A stretch of 7,918 nt of DNA from Betaproteobacteria bacterium TMED156 (GCA_002171155.1 NHHF01000128.1:1-7918), one strand, 5' to 3'. Shown: positions 1 to 6,852, counted from the stretch's first letter. Made by a program: numbers and translations. Notes: generated by a model from the sequence alone, not told the origin.

Positions 1-705
1 ATTGGTACTGATGGAGTTAATTCTTGGGCACGACAAAAAGTCGGAATCCTTTGGGGAGTAAAAAACTACAATCAAATGGCTATAGTTGCAGATATTTCAT
101 CCGAAAAAAAACATGAATCTATCGCGTGCCAGTGGTTCAACCAAAAAGAAATTTTGGCATTACTACCAACAGTTGAAGGAAGATTTTCTATGGTGTTGTC
201 TTTGCCCATAGCCATAGGACAAAAACTTATGGCTGAAAAAAAAGATGTTTTTAATGACTACCTCAATACAATTACAAAAAAACGATTTGGAAATTTAAAG
301 TTAGCAAGTGATTTAAGTTTTGTAAATTTATCTTTATCTACTGTCGATAGCTATGTCGGAAAGCGTATAGCGTTGGTTGGAGACTCAGCTCATACAATTC
401 ATCCACTTGCTGGTTTAGGTCTAAATTTAGGAATTTATGACTTAATGTCATTATTTAATCATTGTGATTGGTTTTGTGATGATAAGGTTAATTTTGATCC
501 CGGTGACAAAAAAAAACTGAAGGATTACAACTCTGACCGTTTAAAAAAAGTTTTATTAGTTCAACATTCTTTAGACTTTTTAGTTGATTTTTTTGGATCC
601 TCCGGGAAATACGTTTCTTCATTCAGGGGTTTTGGTTTGAATTTTGTTGATAAAATACCTATAGTTAAGAAAAATTTAATTTTAAGGGCACGGTCAACTT
701 TTTGA
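1..705 (+). CDS. UbiH/UbiF/Coq6-family FAD-dependent monooxygenase, 5'-truncated by window edge
   Basis: The reading frame is open from base 1, so this is the C-terminal 234 residues of a longer gene (the family is about 380-410 residues); the ATG at 76 is internal, not a start. Residues 1-11 hold the DG box (GTDG...S..R), and residues 127-138 hold the GD motif GDSAHTIHPLAG, which binds the ribityl part of FAD and is followed by GLNLG. These two motifs, and a C-terminal helix region ending NFVDKIPIVKKNLILRA, are typical of the ubiquinone-biosynthesis hydroxylases, membrane-associated flavoproteins that hydroxylate the polyprenylated ring using NAD(P)H and oxygen. Which ring carbon is attacked (UbiH, UbiF or UbiI type) cannot be told from this part. 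It precedes dsbC, a pairing I recall from other betaproteobacteria. A run of nine A at 508-516 lies in frame (Lys codons). Family call is firm; the exact substrate is open. Confidence 0.88.
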   Translation: MGTDGVNSWARQKVGILWGVKNYNQMAIVADISSEKKHESIACQWFNQKEILALLPTVEGRFSMVLSLPIAIGQKLMAEKKDVFNDYLNTITKKRFGNLKLASDLSFVNLSLSTVDSYVGKRIALVGDSAHTIHPLAGLGLNLGIYDLMSLFNHCDWFCDDKVNFDPGDKKKLKDYNSDRLKKVLLVQHSLDFLVDFFGSSGKYVSSFRGFGLNFVDKIPIVKKNLILRARSTF

Positions 706-720
706 AGGACTTATGTTTTG
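705..720 (+). promoter_or_regulatory. Shine-Dalgarno AAGGA with alternative TTG start of dsbC
   Basis: AAGGA at 705-709 overlaps the stop of the upstream monooxygenase gene and stands eight bases before an in-frame TTG at 718-720. This is the best ribosome site near dsbC and is the only argument for the longer form of the protein. The same AAGGA also precedes an ATG at 713 in another frame that closes after 16 codons. The site may equally serve re-initiation after the upstream stop. Confidence 0.35.
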
Positions 721-741
721 CCAATATTCACAAACCTTTGT

Positions 742-1512
742 ATGTCAAAAAAGAAAAATTTAATTTTTTCACTGTTCTTTTTATTTGTCTCAACTGCTAA
801 CATTTCCTCCTTTGCTGTTGAGCATAAAAAAGTTTCTGAAAATCAAAAAAACACAGTATCAAAAGCAGTTGAAAAATGGCTTAACGGAAGATACCAAGTT
901 GATTCTGTTAAAAAAACTCCTATGTTGGGAGTTTTGGAGGTAAGAATCGGCAACCAATTAATTTATGTGGATGCTAAAGCCAATTACGTCCTAATTGAGG
1001 GAAGAATGATAGACTTAAAAACAGGAGAAGATTTAACCGCCTCGAGACTTGAAAAAATTTTTACAATTGACTTTTCAGTTTTACCACTTGATATTGCCAT
1101 TAAAACTCAAACTGGCACAAATGTTAATAAAGGCAGAACAATAGCAGTTTTCGAAGACCCTTTTTGTAGTTACTGTAAAAAATTTAGAATGACTCTTGAA
1201 GAAATTGATGGCTTAACCATTTATACATTCCTTTTACCAATTATCAGTGAAAAATCGGCTGAAATTTCAAAAAAAATATGGTGCTCTGAAGATCAAGGTA
1301 AAGCATGGACAGATTTTATGGCTAGAGATACATCACCAAATGAGATTCTTAATGATTGTACTTTTCCTGAAAATGAACTTTTAGATTTAGCAAAAAAACT
1401 TGGAATCAACGCTACTCCAACATCTTACTTAATATCTGGCAAAAGAATCCCGGGAGCCGTGAGTAAAGAATTACTTGAAAAAGAATTTGGTCAGATATCA
1501 GTATTGGATTGA
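742..1512 (+). CDS. dsbC: Periplasmic thiol:disulfide isomerase DsbC
   Basis: DsbC is a periplasmic homodimer that reshuffles wrong disulfides and is kept reduced by DsbD. From ATG 742 the protein has 256 residues. Residues 1-25 form a signal peptide: MSKKKN basic start, hydrophobic core LIFSLFFLFV, and cleavage after SFA. An N-terminal dimerisation domain follows, then a thioredoxin-fold domain with the active site FCSYC (Cys142 and Cys145; CGYC is the commoner form), a second cysteine pair (Cys181, Cys206) matching the structural disulfide of DsbC, and the cis-Pro loop NATPT (Pro226). The end PGAVSKELLEKEF is also typical. Start choice: an in-frame TTG at 718 has a good AAGGA ribosome site (705-709) eight bases upstream, but would put eight extra residues before the signal peptide. 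ATG 742 gives a normal signal peptide but no clear ribosome site. It lies 36 bases after the monooxygenase gene and is probably co-transcribed with it. Confidence 0.9.
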   Translation: MSKKKNLIFSLFFLFVSTANISSFAVEHKKVSENQKNTVSKAVEKWLNGRYQVDSVKKTPMLGVLEVRIGNQLIYVDAKANYVLIEGRMIDLKTGEDLTASRLEKIFTIDFSVLPLDIAIKTQTGTNVNKGRTIAVFEDPFCSYCKKFRMTLEEIDGLTIYTFLLPIISEKSAEISKKIWCSEDQGKAWTDFMARDTSPNEILNDCTFPENELLDLAKKLGINATPTSYLISGKRIPGAVSKELLEKEFGQISVLD

Positions 1513-1535
1513 TTAATCTCTAAAAAGAATCCAAT
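1503..1535. terminator. Inverted repeat at convergent dsbC/mltA stops, possible shared transcription end
   Basis: ATTGGATT (1503-1510) and AATCCAAT (1528-1535) are perfect 8-base inverted arms separated by 17 bases. They span the stop codons of dsbC (1510-1512, plus) and mltA (1520-1522, minus), so both ends of the two convergent genes fall inside the hairpin. The loop itself contains the palindrome GATTAATC (1511-1518). No T tract follows on either strand and the stem is AT-rich, so a standard intrinsic terminator is not shown. It may be a weak bidirectional end, an mRNA 3' stabilising hairpin, or chance. Confidence 0.3.
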
Positions 1536-2812
1536 TTGGGAATCATTATTGTCATGGTTCCCGAATATTTCATGCTTCCGGCTTGACTACCAGCCTTATA
1601 ACCAGAACCAAAGAACAAGTCTCCACGGTTGGGACCTTTAATAGCCTTACCAGTATCTTGAGCAAAAACCAATCTATTCCCATTGGAAATTCCTTTTTTA
1701 AACTTGGGTAGCTTAGTAGATAAAAAAACTGGTAATCCCAAGGCAACATATTTTGTGTCAATTGCAATTGATCTGCCTGGTGTTAATGGAACTCCAAGTG
1801 AACCAATAGGCCCATCATCTGAATTAATAGAGTTGGTTAAATTTTTGAAAAAAATCATTCTTGGATTTTGGAACAAAAGTTCGTTAAGTCGAGTAGGGTT
1901 TTCCTTTAGCCAATTTTTGATCCCCTGCATACTTGCAGATGATGGTTCCATTTCACCTTCTTTTATTAACCAATTTCCGATTGATCGATAGGGGTGTCCA
2001 TTTGAAGCAGAAAAACCCAATCTCATTACTTGTCCATTATCAAGCTCAATCCTCCCAGAGCCTTGTATTTGCATAAAAAAAACATCTATAGGATTTTCAA
2101 GATAGACCATCTCGAAATTTTTTAGATACTTAGACAAATAAAGTTCTTTGCGAGATGGATAAGGTACTAATTTGTCGCCATACATATTTTTTATTTTTTT
2201 ACCATGAAACCAATTCTGTTTTTGCCCGGAAGTTTTGGGCATTTTTTTTATAATTAGGTCTGCAGGTCTGCTATGCAGGGGATATGAAAATCGATTGGTT
2301 TTATTTAAGGACCCTTTGAGTATGGGCTCATAGTAACCAGTAATAGTGTTGGGGGGAGACATGATTTTAAAGGGTTGGAAGTTTTTTTCAAAAAATTCCT
2401 TGATTTCTAACTGTCTTGTTGGATTTATTTTTTCTGATTTAGAACAAATTTTATTAAATTTTGCGTCTTTTAAAGACATAGCATGGCAATTTTTTTTCCA
2501 AGCATCCCAAACCATTGAAAAGTCCTCTTCCGACCAGCCAGGAATTTGTGTAAATTTTTTTGGAGATAGCTTTCCATTTGCTGACCAAATAGGAGACAAT
2601 GCAAAAGTTTCTAGTGGAATCTTTTTGAGTGTAGCTTTCGGTTTAACAGAGGGTTCTTTTTTTTGGATATTAGTATTTGTAATTGGCGCGGGGATTCTTT
2701 GGTAGTTGGAGCTACAACCGAGTAAAATAAAGCTCAAAATAATTAATGAGATTTTTTTATTTATCTTATAATTTTCTTGGTTTTTGAATTTAATAGAGGA
2801 TTTTTTTAACAT
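1520..2812 (-). CDS. mltA: Membrane-bound lytic murein transglycosylase A (MltA), lipoprotein
   Basis: MltA cleaves the MurNAc-GlcNAc bond of peptidoglycan, leaving 1,6-anhydro-MurNAc, from the inner face of the outer membrane. The 430-residue product starts with a lipoprotein signal: basic N-region (1-20), core ISLIILSFIL and lipobox LLGC with Cys33 as the lipidation site. The N-region is long for the class. The MltA domain follows: TGYYEP at 158-163, FFMQIQGSG at 245-253, GPIGSLGVPLTPGRSIAID at 334-352, then the 3D-domain C-terminus with AQDTGKAIKG (Asp386) and RGDLFFGSG (Asp398). The conserved Asp of this last region is the catalytic acid in the family; Asp386 is my assignment. The usual DTGGAIKG is DTGKAIKG here. 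The gene is convergent with dsbC and divergent from the rpe/trp operon. No clear ribosome site is seen upstream of its ATG, which lies in CATG shared with the small ORF on the other strand. Confidence 0.93.
   Translation of the reverse strand: MLKKSSIKFKNQENYKINKKISLIILSFILLGCSSNYQRIPAPITNTNIQKKEPSVKPKATLKKIPLETFALSPIWSANGKLSPKKFTQIPGWSEEDFSMVWDAWKKNCHAMSLKDAKFNKICSKSEKINPTRQLEIKEFFEKNFQPFKIMSPPNTITGYYEPILKGSLNKTNRFSYPLHSRPADLIIKKMPKTSGQKQNWFHGKKIKNMYGDKLVPYPSRKELYLSKYLKNFEMVYLENPIDVFFMQIQGSGRIELDNGQVMRLGFSASNGHPYRSIGNWLIKEGEMEPSSASMQGIKNWLKENPTRLNELLFQNPRMIFFKNLTNSINSDDGPIGSLGVPLTPGRSIAIDTKYVALGLPVFLSTKLPKFKKGISNGNRLVFAQDTGKAIKGPNRGDLFFGSGYKAGSQAGSMKYSGTMTIMIPKLDSF
2767..2800 (+). promoter_or_regulatory. 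Candidate promoter -10 and ribosome site ahead of small ORF / rpe-trp operon
   Basis: A perfect -10 hexamer TATAAT lies at 2767-2772, inside the antisense of the mltA signal-peptide region. The best -35 is poor (TTAATG at 2743-2748, 18-base spacer). Transcription would begin near 2779, giving a short leader of about 32 bases that includes AGAGGA (2795-2800), ten bases before the ATG at 2811. This arrangement would make the small ORF the first gene of the rpe/trp transcript. In DNA this AT-rich a TATAAT by chance is easy to find, so the call is tentative. Confidence 0.33.
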
Positions 2813-2894
2813 GGCTATTATTCTTGCGGAGGCTTTATTGGCAGGGCTAATTCTTATTCTTTTTGTTTGGTGGACATTTAAGGGAAAAAAATAG
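2811..2894 (+). CDS. Small ORF: 27-residue hydrophobic single-pass peptide with tandem Trp, upstream of rpe
   Basis: ATG 2811 to TAG 2892-2894 encodes 27 residues: MAIILAEALLAG, a hydrophobic stretch LILILFV, then WWTFKGKK with a basic end. The composition fits one transmembrane helix with aromatic residues at the interface and a positively charged tail on the cytoplasmic side. An AGAGGA ribosome site lies ten bases upstream (a little far). I recognise no family. Two readings are possible. It may be a small membrane protein, of the size and shape of cytochrome-oxidase or transporter accessory peptides. Or it may be a leader peptide: codons 20 and 21 are both TGG and the operon downstream makes tryptophan, though rpe intervenes and no terminator/antiterminator pair is visible after it. 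Its ATG overlaps the mltA ATG of the opposite strand by two bases. It is one of few parts of this gap that could carry a gene. Confidence 0.45.
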   Translation: MAIILAEALLAGLILILFVWWTFKGKK

Positions 2895-2935
2895 GGTGTT
2901 AGCTATATTCCATTCTAACAACTGGCACTGAACTT

Positions 2936-3649
2936 ATGGGAAAAAACAAAAAGATTAATTTTTTAGCACCAAGTATACTGTCAGCTGATTTTTTAAGTTT
3001 GGGTGATGAGGTTCTTGCTGTTGAAAAGGCCGGTGCTGATTACATTCATTTTGACGTTATGGACAATCATTTTGTACCCAACCTTACATTTGGTCCAATT
3101 ATTTGTAAATCAATTAGGTCAATTGTTCAAATTCCAATTGATGTTCACTTAATGACTAGTCCGGTTGATAAACTGATTGTAGATTTTGCAAAAGCTGGTG
3201 CTAATCAAATCACATTCCACCCTGAAGCAACTGCTCATGTTGACAGAAGTCTAACCATAGCTAAAGAAAATGGATGCAAAACTGGTTTAGTTTTGAATCC
3301 ATCAACACCTGTTAGTTTTCTGGATTGGGTTATGCCTAAGCTAGATATCATTTTAATTATGTCTGTCAATCCTGGGTTCGCTGGTCAGACCTTTATCCAG
3401 AATTCTCTTAAAAAAATTTCCATGGTTAGAACAAAAATAGATAAACATGTTGAGCAGGGAGGACAGCCAATCAGACTTGAGGTTGATGGTGGCATTAAGT
3501 TGGAAAATATAAAATCCATTGAAACAAGCGGTGCTGATACTTTTGTTATTGGATCTGGGATTTTTAATTTTAGAGATAAAACTTTATCCGTTGGCTACGA
3601 TAAAATTTTTAAGGACTTTAGGAAAGCTTTGGATCAACAACAAAGATGA
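2936..3649 (+). CDS. rpe: Ribulose-phosphate 3-epimerase
   Basis: The enzyme interconverts D-ribulose 5-phosphate and D-xylulose 5-phosphate in the pentose phosphate pathway, in the cytoplasm. The 237-residue TIM barrel is close to the usual 220-230. Seen in order: APSILSAD (11-18), [16 protein letters not shown] (38-53) with metal ligand His38 and catalytic Asp40, DVHLM with metal ligand His71, the flexible-loop motif [11 protein letters not shown] (143-153), LEVDGGI with the second catalytic/metal Asp184, and the phosphate-binding GSGIF (206-210). All expected metal and acid-base residues are present. Start: ATG 2936 puts the first beta strand (INFLAPSIL) at residue 7, as expected, although no good ribosome site precedes it. 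It ends in an ATGA overlap with trpE. In betaproteobacteria rpe is commonly followed by gph (phosphoglycolate phosphatase) and then trpE; here gph is missing. Confidence 0.96.
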   Translation: MGKNKKINFLAPSILSADFLSLGDEVLAVEKAGADYIHFDVMDNHFVPNLTFGPIICKSIRSIVQIPIDVHLMTSPVDKLIVDFAKAGANQITFHPEATAHVDRSLTIAKENGCKTGLVLNPSTPVSFLDWVMPKLDIILIMSVNPGFAGQTFIQNSLKKISMVRTKIDKHVEQGGQPIRLEVDGGIKLENIKSIETSGADTFVIGSGIFNFRDKTLSVGYDKIFKDFRKALDQQQR

Positions 3650-5151
3650 AATCGATGCCAACGAAAGAATTTTTGGAATTTGCAGAAAGAGGTTTCAATA
3701 GAGTGCCTGTAACTAGGAAGCTAACTGCTGACATTGATACTCCCTTATCTGTCTATATGAAATTAGCAAATGCCAAGAATAGTTTCCTTTTAGAATCTGT
3801 CCACGGCGGTGAGAGATTCGGAAGATACTCTTTTATTGGTTTGCCAGCAAAGATTAAAATAGAGGTTTATGGCCAAGATTTGAAATTGATGAAATCAGAT
3901 GAGATCATTGAAGCTCATAAAGGAGACCCTTTAGATTACATTAAAAGTTTTATGAAAAGATTTAAAGTCGCACCCACAGGTGATGACCTGCCGAGGTTTT
4001 GTGGTGGGCTTGCTGGTTATTTTGGCTATGACACAATTCGTTATATTGAACCCAGACTTAAAAATACAAATTTTTTGTCTAAACCATTAACTCCGAATGT
4101 ACCTGATATATTGTTAATGCTTACTGAGGAGCTAGTGGTTTTTGATAATGTGGCTGGAAATATTACTCTAATTGTTTACGCAGATCCAAAAGAAAAAGAT
4201 GCACATAAAAAGGCCACAAAAAAACTAGACAAGCTTTCACTATTGCTTGCTAACCCCCTTGTAATTGATCAAACTTATGCCACTGAGTCTGAGGATGTTG
4301 TTAGGCATTTTCCCAAAAGTGAATTTTTAAATTCAGTAGTTAAAGCTAAGAAATATATTGCGGATGGAGAAGTAATGCAAGTCGTTATAGGACAGTCTTT
4401 AACTAAGCCATTTAAAGGTTCATCATTGTCTTTGTACCGGGCATTAAGATCGATAAACCCCTCTCCATACATGTACTATTATAATGTTGGTGATTTTCAA
4501 GTTGTTGGAGCTTCTCCTGAGATATTGGTAAGACAGGATAAGGATGAATCTAGCGAACAAAAAAATAATAAAGTTACGATAAGACCAATCGCTGGAACCA
4601 GACCTAGGGGTAAGGATGAAGAAGAAGACCTGCAAAATGAAAATGAATTAATAGGTGATCCCAAAGAATGTGCTGAACATGTGATGCTAATTGATTTAGC
4701 GAGAAATGACATAGGTAGAATTGCAGAGCCAGGTAGTGTTAATTTGACTGAGAAAATGATAATAGAAAAATATTCGCATGTAATGCATTTAGTTTCTCAA
4801 GTTGAAGGGAAATTAAAACCAGACTTATCTTTTATTGATGTTTTAAGGGCAACATTTCCTGCTGGAACTTTGAGTGGAGCTCCTAAAATAAGAGCTATGG
4901 AAATAATAGATGAGCTTGAACCCCAAAGAAGAGGTGTTTACGGAGGTGCCTGTGGTTACTTATCATTCACTGGAGAAATGGACCTAGCAATTACAATTAG
5001 AACAGGTGTCTTAAAGGATGGCTTTCTGACTGTCCAGGCTGGCGCCGGGATTGTTGCAGATTCAGTGCCTGAAAAAGAATGGTTAGAGAGTGAGCATAAA
5101 GCCATGGCCGTACTTAGAGCAGCAGAAATGGTTGAGAGAAATGTTCAATGA
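3646..5151 (+). CDS. trpE: Anthranilate synthase component I
   Basis: TrpE converts chorismate and ammonia (supplied by TrpG) to anthranilate and pyruvate, the first committed step of tryptophan synthesis. The 501-residue protein has the normal length. The N-terminal domain carries LLES (48-51), the element forming the tryptophan feedback site, so end-product inhibition is likely kept. The chorismate-binding domain shows [10 protein letters not shown] (241-250), GASPE (288-292), [10 protein letters not shown] (313-322), DLARND (350-355), [10 protein letters not shown] (405-414) and GAGIVADS (466-473). ATG 3646 overlaps the rpe stop as ATGA, which suggests coupled translation; the in-frame ATG at 3655 would remove only MKS and is equally possible, since neither has a strong ribosome site. 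No attenuator is seen immediately upstream because rpe coding sequence runs into it. PabB is the main alternative for this fold, but the adjoining trpG, trpD and trpC and the LLES motif favour TrpE. Confidence 0.96.
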   Translation: MKSMPTKEFLEFAERGFNRVPVTRKLTADIDTPLSVYMKLANAKNSFLLESVHGGERFGRYSFIGLPAKIKIEVYGQDLKLMKSDEIIEAHKGDPLDYIKSFMKRFKVAPTGDDLPRFCGGLAGYFGYDTIRYIEPRLKNTNFLSKPLTPNVPDILLMLTEELVVFDNVAGNITLIVYADPKEKDAHKKATKKLDKLSLLLANPLVIDQTYATESEDVVRHFPKSEFLNSVVKAKKYIADGEVMQVVIGQSLTKPFKGSSLSLYRALRSINPSPYMYYYNVGDFQVVGASPEILVRQDKDESSEQKNNKVTIRPIAGTRPRGKDEEEDLQNENELIGDPKECAEHVMLIDLARNDIGRIAEPGSVNLTEKMIIEKYSHVMHLVSQVEGKLKPDLSFIDVLRATFPAGTLSGAPKIRAMEIIDELEPQRRGVYGGACGYLSFTGEMDLAITIRTGVLKDGFLTVQAGAGIVADSVPEKEWLESEHKAMAVLRAAEMVERNVQ

Positions 5152-5189
5152 TAAATATTTGTAAACCCTTAAATTAAAAGTTGGACTAA

Positions 5190-5777
5190 ATGAAGTTATT
5201 GATGATTGATAATTACGATTCGTTCACTTATAATTTGGTTCAATACTTTAGCCAACTTGGAGCAGAGGTGGTTACTGTTCGTAATGATGTTCTATCTGTT
5301 AAAGAACTCATGTCTGAGGGATTGTCCTCATACCCTGATAAGGTGGTAATATCACCTGGCCCCGGAAAACCTGATTCTGCAGGTGTTTCGGTTGAGCTTA
5401 TAAAATTTATCAGCAAATTATCTAACCCGTTACCCGTTCTTGGTGTCTGTCTCGGACACCAATCTATCGGAGTTGCTTTTGGAGCCAAAGTCATAAGAGC
5501 AAAATCTATAATGCATGGTAAGGTTTCATCTGTAATTCACGAGGGCAAGGGATTATTTTCTGGGTTACCTAGCCCCTACAATGTTACTAGGTATCATTCT
5601 CTGGCTATAGAAAACAAAACCTTACCTGTTTGTTTTGAAATCTCTGCCTGGAGTGAAGACGAAGAAATTATGGCGATAACTCATAGAACACTACCTTTTT
5701 TTGGGGTGCAGTATCATCCGGAGGCTATTATGACAGAGCACGGCTTTCAGCTTTTAAGAAACTTTCTGGAGGTTTGA
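5190..5777 (+). CDS. trpG: Anthranilate synthase component II (glutamine amidotransferase)
   Basis: This class I amidotransferase releases ammonia from glutamine and channels it to TrpE. At 195 residues it is a stand-alone TrpG, not fused to TrpD as in some enterobacteria. The start MKLLMIDNYDSFTYN is canonical. The oxyanion motif SPGPGKP is at 55-61, the nucleophile Cys87 in GVCLGHQ (85-91), the partner-interface MHGK at 108-111, RYHSL at 134-138, and the other two members of the triad, His176 and Glu178, in GVQYHPEAIMTEHG. The residue after that Glu is Ala where Ser is usual. The same protein may also serve PabB in folate synthesis if no separate pabA exists. It is preceded by a 38-base spacer after trpE that shows no gene or hairpin, and ends directly against trpD. 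Confidence 0.95.
   Translation: MKLLMIDNYDSFTYNLVQYFSQLGAEVVTVRNDVLSVKELMSEGLSSYPDKVVISPGPGKPDSAGVSVELIKFISKLSNPLPVLGVCLGHQSIGVAFGAKVIRAKSIMHGKVSSVIHEGKGLFSGLPSPYNVTRYHSLAIENKTLPVCFEISAWSEDEEIMAITHRTLPFFGVQYHPEAIMTEHGFQLLRNFLEV
5768..5772 (+). promoter_or_regulatory. Strong Shine-Dalgarno of trpD
   Basis: GGAGG lies within the last codons of trpG, five bases before the trpD ATG. It is the strongest ribosome site in the trp cluster and settles the trpD start in spite of the extended N-terminus. Confidence 0.8.
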
Positions 5778-6842
5778 ATGAACACTTCTGTTTTGCTCTC
5801 AGGAACTCCCGATCCAACAGTGTCAGAAGCACTCAACAAATTAGTGGAAAAAAAACATCTATCAAGATCTGAAACTCGTTCAATTATTAAGAAAATAATG
5901 TTGAACGAACTATCGGTTGCTCAGGTGGCTGCAGTCATTCTTGCATTAAGAGTTAAAGGCGAAACAGTTGAGGAAATAACTGGTGCAGTTGATGTGATGA
6001 GAGAATTAGTTTCTGGGGTTGATTTAGGTGATAAAGAAATAGTAGATTTGTGTGGTACAGGGGGAGATGGTGCCAATACTTTTAATATTTCAACGGCAGC
6101 AATGTTTGTAGTAGCAGCTTCTGGTATAAAGGTTGCAAAACACGGGGGGAGAGCTGTTTCATCCAGCACAGGCAGTGCTGATTTGCTTGAAGGATTGGGT
6201 GTAAATATTAATCTTAAGTCTGATGATGTTCGAGATTGTATCGAGAAGACAGGAATTGGATTTATGTTTGCGCCAAATCATCATACAGCCATGAAGAATG
6301 TTGCTCCTATTAGACGTGATTTAGGTGTAAGAACGATATTTAATATACTTGGACCATTAACCAATCCTGCAAGAGCCAAAAGGCAACTCATGGGTGTGTT
6401 TGACAAAAAGCTACTAAAACCGTTGGCAGAAGTTTTACGCATTTTAGGTGCAGAGCATGTTTTGCTAGTACATGGAGAAAATGGTCTTGATGAAATCTCT
6501 TTAGTTGGAAATACATATTTTGCTGAATTAAAAAAAAACCAAATTACTGAGGGATTAATCAACCCAGAAAACATGGGACTAAAAAATTCATATGGTGTAG
6601 ATTTTTTTGAATCAATTAAAACTCAAAACATTGAAGATAGTAAAAAGTTAGTTCTCGAAGCATTAACAGATGTGCCAGGAAATGCTCGTGATATTGTTGC
6701 TGTCAATGCAGGGGCAGCACTGTATGTTGGTGGGGTTGCACCCACGTTAAGAGATGGAATCTTTAAAGCATTTGATACAATTAAATCTGGTGCTGCGAGA
6801 GTGTCACTTGAAAAATTTGTCCATTTTACTTCGTCTAAGTAG
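5778..6842 (+). CDS. trpD: Anthranilate phosphoribosyltransferase
   Basis: TrpD joins anthranilate and PRPP to give phosphoribosyl-anthranilate. The 354-residue protein shows the helical N-terminal domain (about 15-80), then CGTGGDG (92-98) for PRPP, NIST (103-106), KHGGRAVSSSTGSADLLE (121-138), RRDLGVRTIFNILGPLTNPA (179-198) and the metal-binding GLDEIS (236-241). The start is firm: GGAGG at 5768-5772 stands five bases before ATG 5778, inside the end of trpG, and the ATG follows the trpG stop with no gap, so the two are probably translationally coupled. This start gives an N-terminal tail of about 14 residues (MNTSVLLSGTPDPT) beyond the normal family start; a GTG at 5820 would remove it but lacks a good ribosome site. 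In the KHGNR motif the Asn is Gly here (residue 124). A nine-A run at 6530-6538 is read in frame. Confidence 0.95.
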   Translation: MNTSVLLSGTPDPTVSEALNKLVEKKHLSRSETRSIIKKIMLNELSVAQVAAVILALRVKGETVEEITGAVDVMRELVSGVDLGDKEIVDLCGTGGDGANTFNISTAAMFVVAASGIKVAKHGGRAVSSSTGSADLLEGLGVNINLKSDDVRDCIEKTGIGFMFAPNHHTAMKNVAPIRRDLGVRTIFNILGPLTNPARAKRQLMGVFDKKLLKPLAEVLRILGAEHVLLVHGENGLDEISLVGNTYFAELKKNQITEGLINPENMGLKNSYGVDFFESIKTQNIEDSKKLVLEALTDVPGNARDIVAVNAGAALYVGGVAPTLRDGIFKAFDTIKSGAARVSLEKFVHFTSSK

Positions 6843-6852
6843 GAAAAATTTG
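6841..6852 (+). promoter_or_regulatory. Ribosome site and TTG start of trpC overlapping the trpD stop
   Basis: AGGA (6841-6844) includes the last two bases of the trpD stop TAG (6840-6842) and stands five bases before TTG 6850-6852. Terminating ribosomes on trpD would sit on this site, so coupled initiation at the weak TTG codon is plausible. Confidence 0.65.

Noticed and set aside
713..763. 16-codon frame starting ATG 713 after the AAGGA site, possible leader peptide of dsbC
   Set aside because: Ribosome-site spacing is short (3-4 bases), the peptide has no notable composition, and the same site fits TTG 718 better.
1683..1991. 102-codon plus-strand frame inside mltA
   Set aside because: Antisense to the conserved catalytic part of mltA and without a ribosome site or recognisable domain.
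2346..2705. 119-codon plus-strand frame with hydrophobic stretches
   Set aside because: It is fully antisense to mltA, whose domain motifs are unmistakable; the hydrophobic look comes from Lys/Asn-rich codons read backwards.
2897..2920. TGTTAG...CTAACA hairpin before rpe as a trp attenuator terminator
   Set aside because: Six-bp AT-rich stem with a 12-base loop, no T run and no alternative partner seen; kept only as context for the tandem-Trp observation.
4275..4712. Three minus-strand frames opposite trpE
   Set aside because: They lie opposite intact, motif-rich trpE and overlap one another; nothing supports translation.
5152..5189. Spacer between trpE and trpG as a promoter or regulatory site
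   Set aside because: 38 AT-rich bases without convincing -35/-10 pair, hairpin or operator-like repeat.
5921..6574. Minus-strand frames opposite trpD
   Set aside because: Shadows of conserved PRPP- and metal-binding segments of trpD; low-complexity composition only.
6754..6849. Longer trpC beginning at ATG 6754
   Set aside because: It would overlap trpD by 89 bases and add 32 residues unlike any TrpC N-terminus; TTG 6850 has a ribosome site and keeps the conserved first helix.
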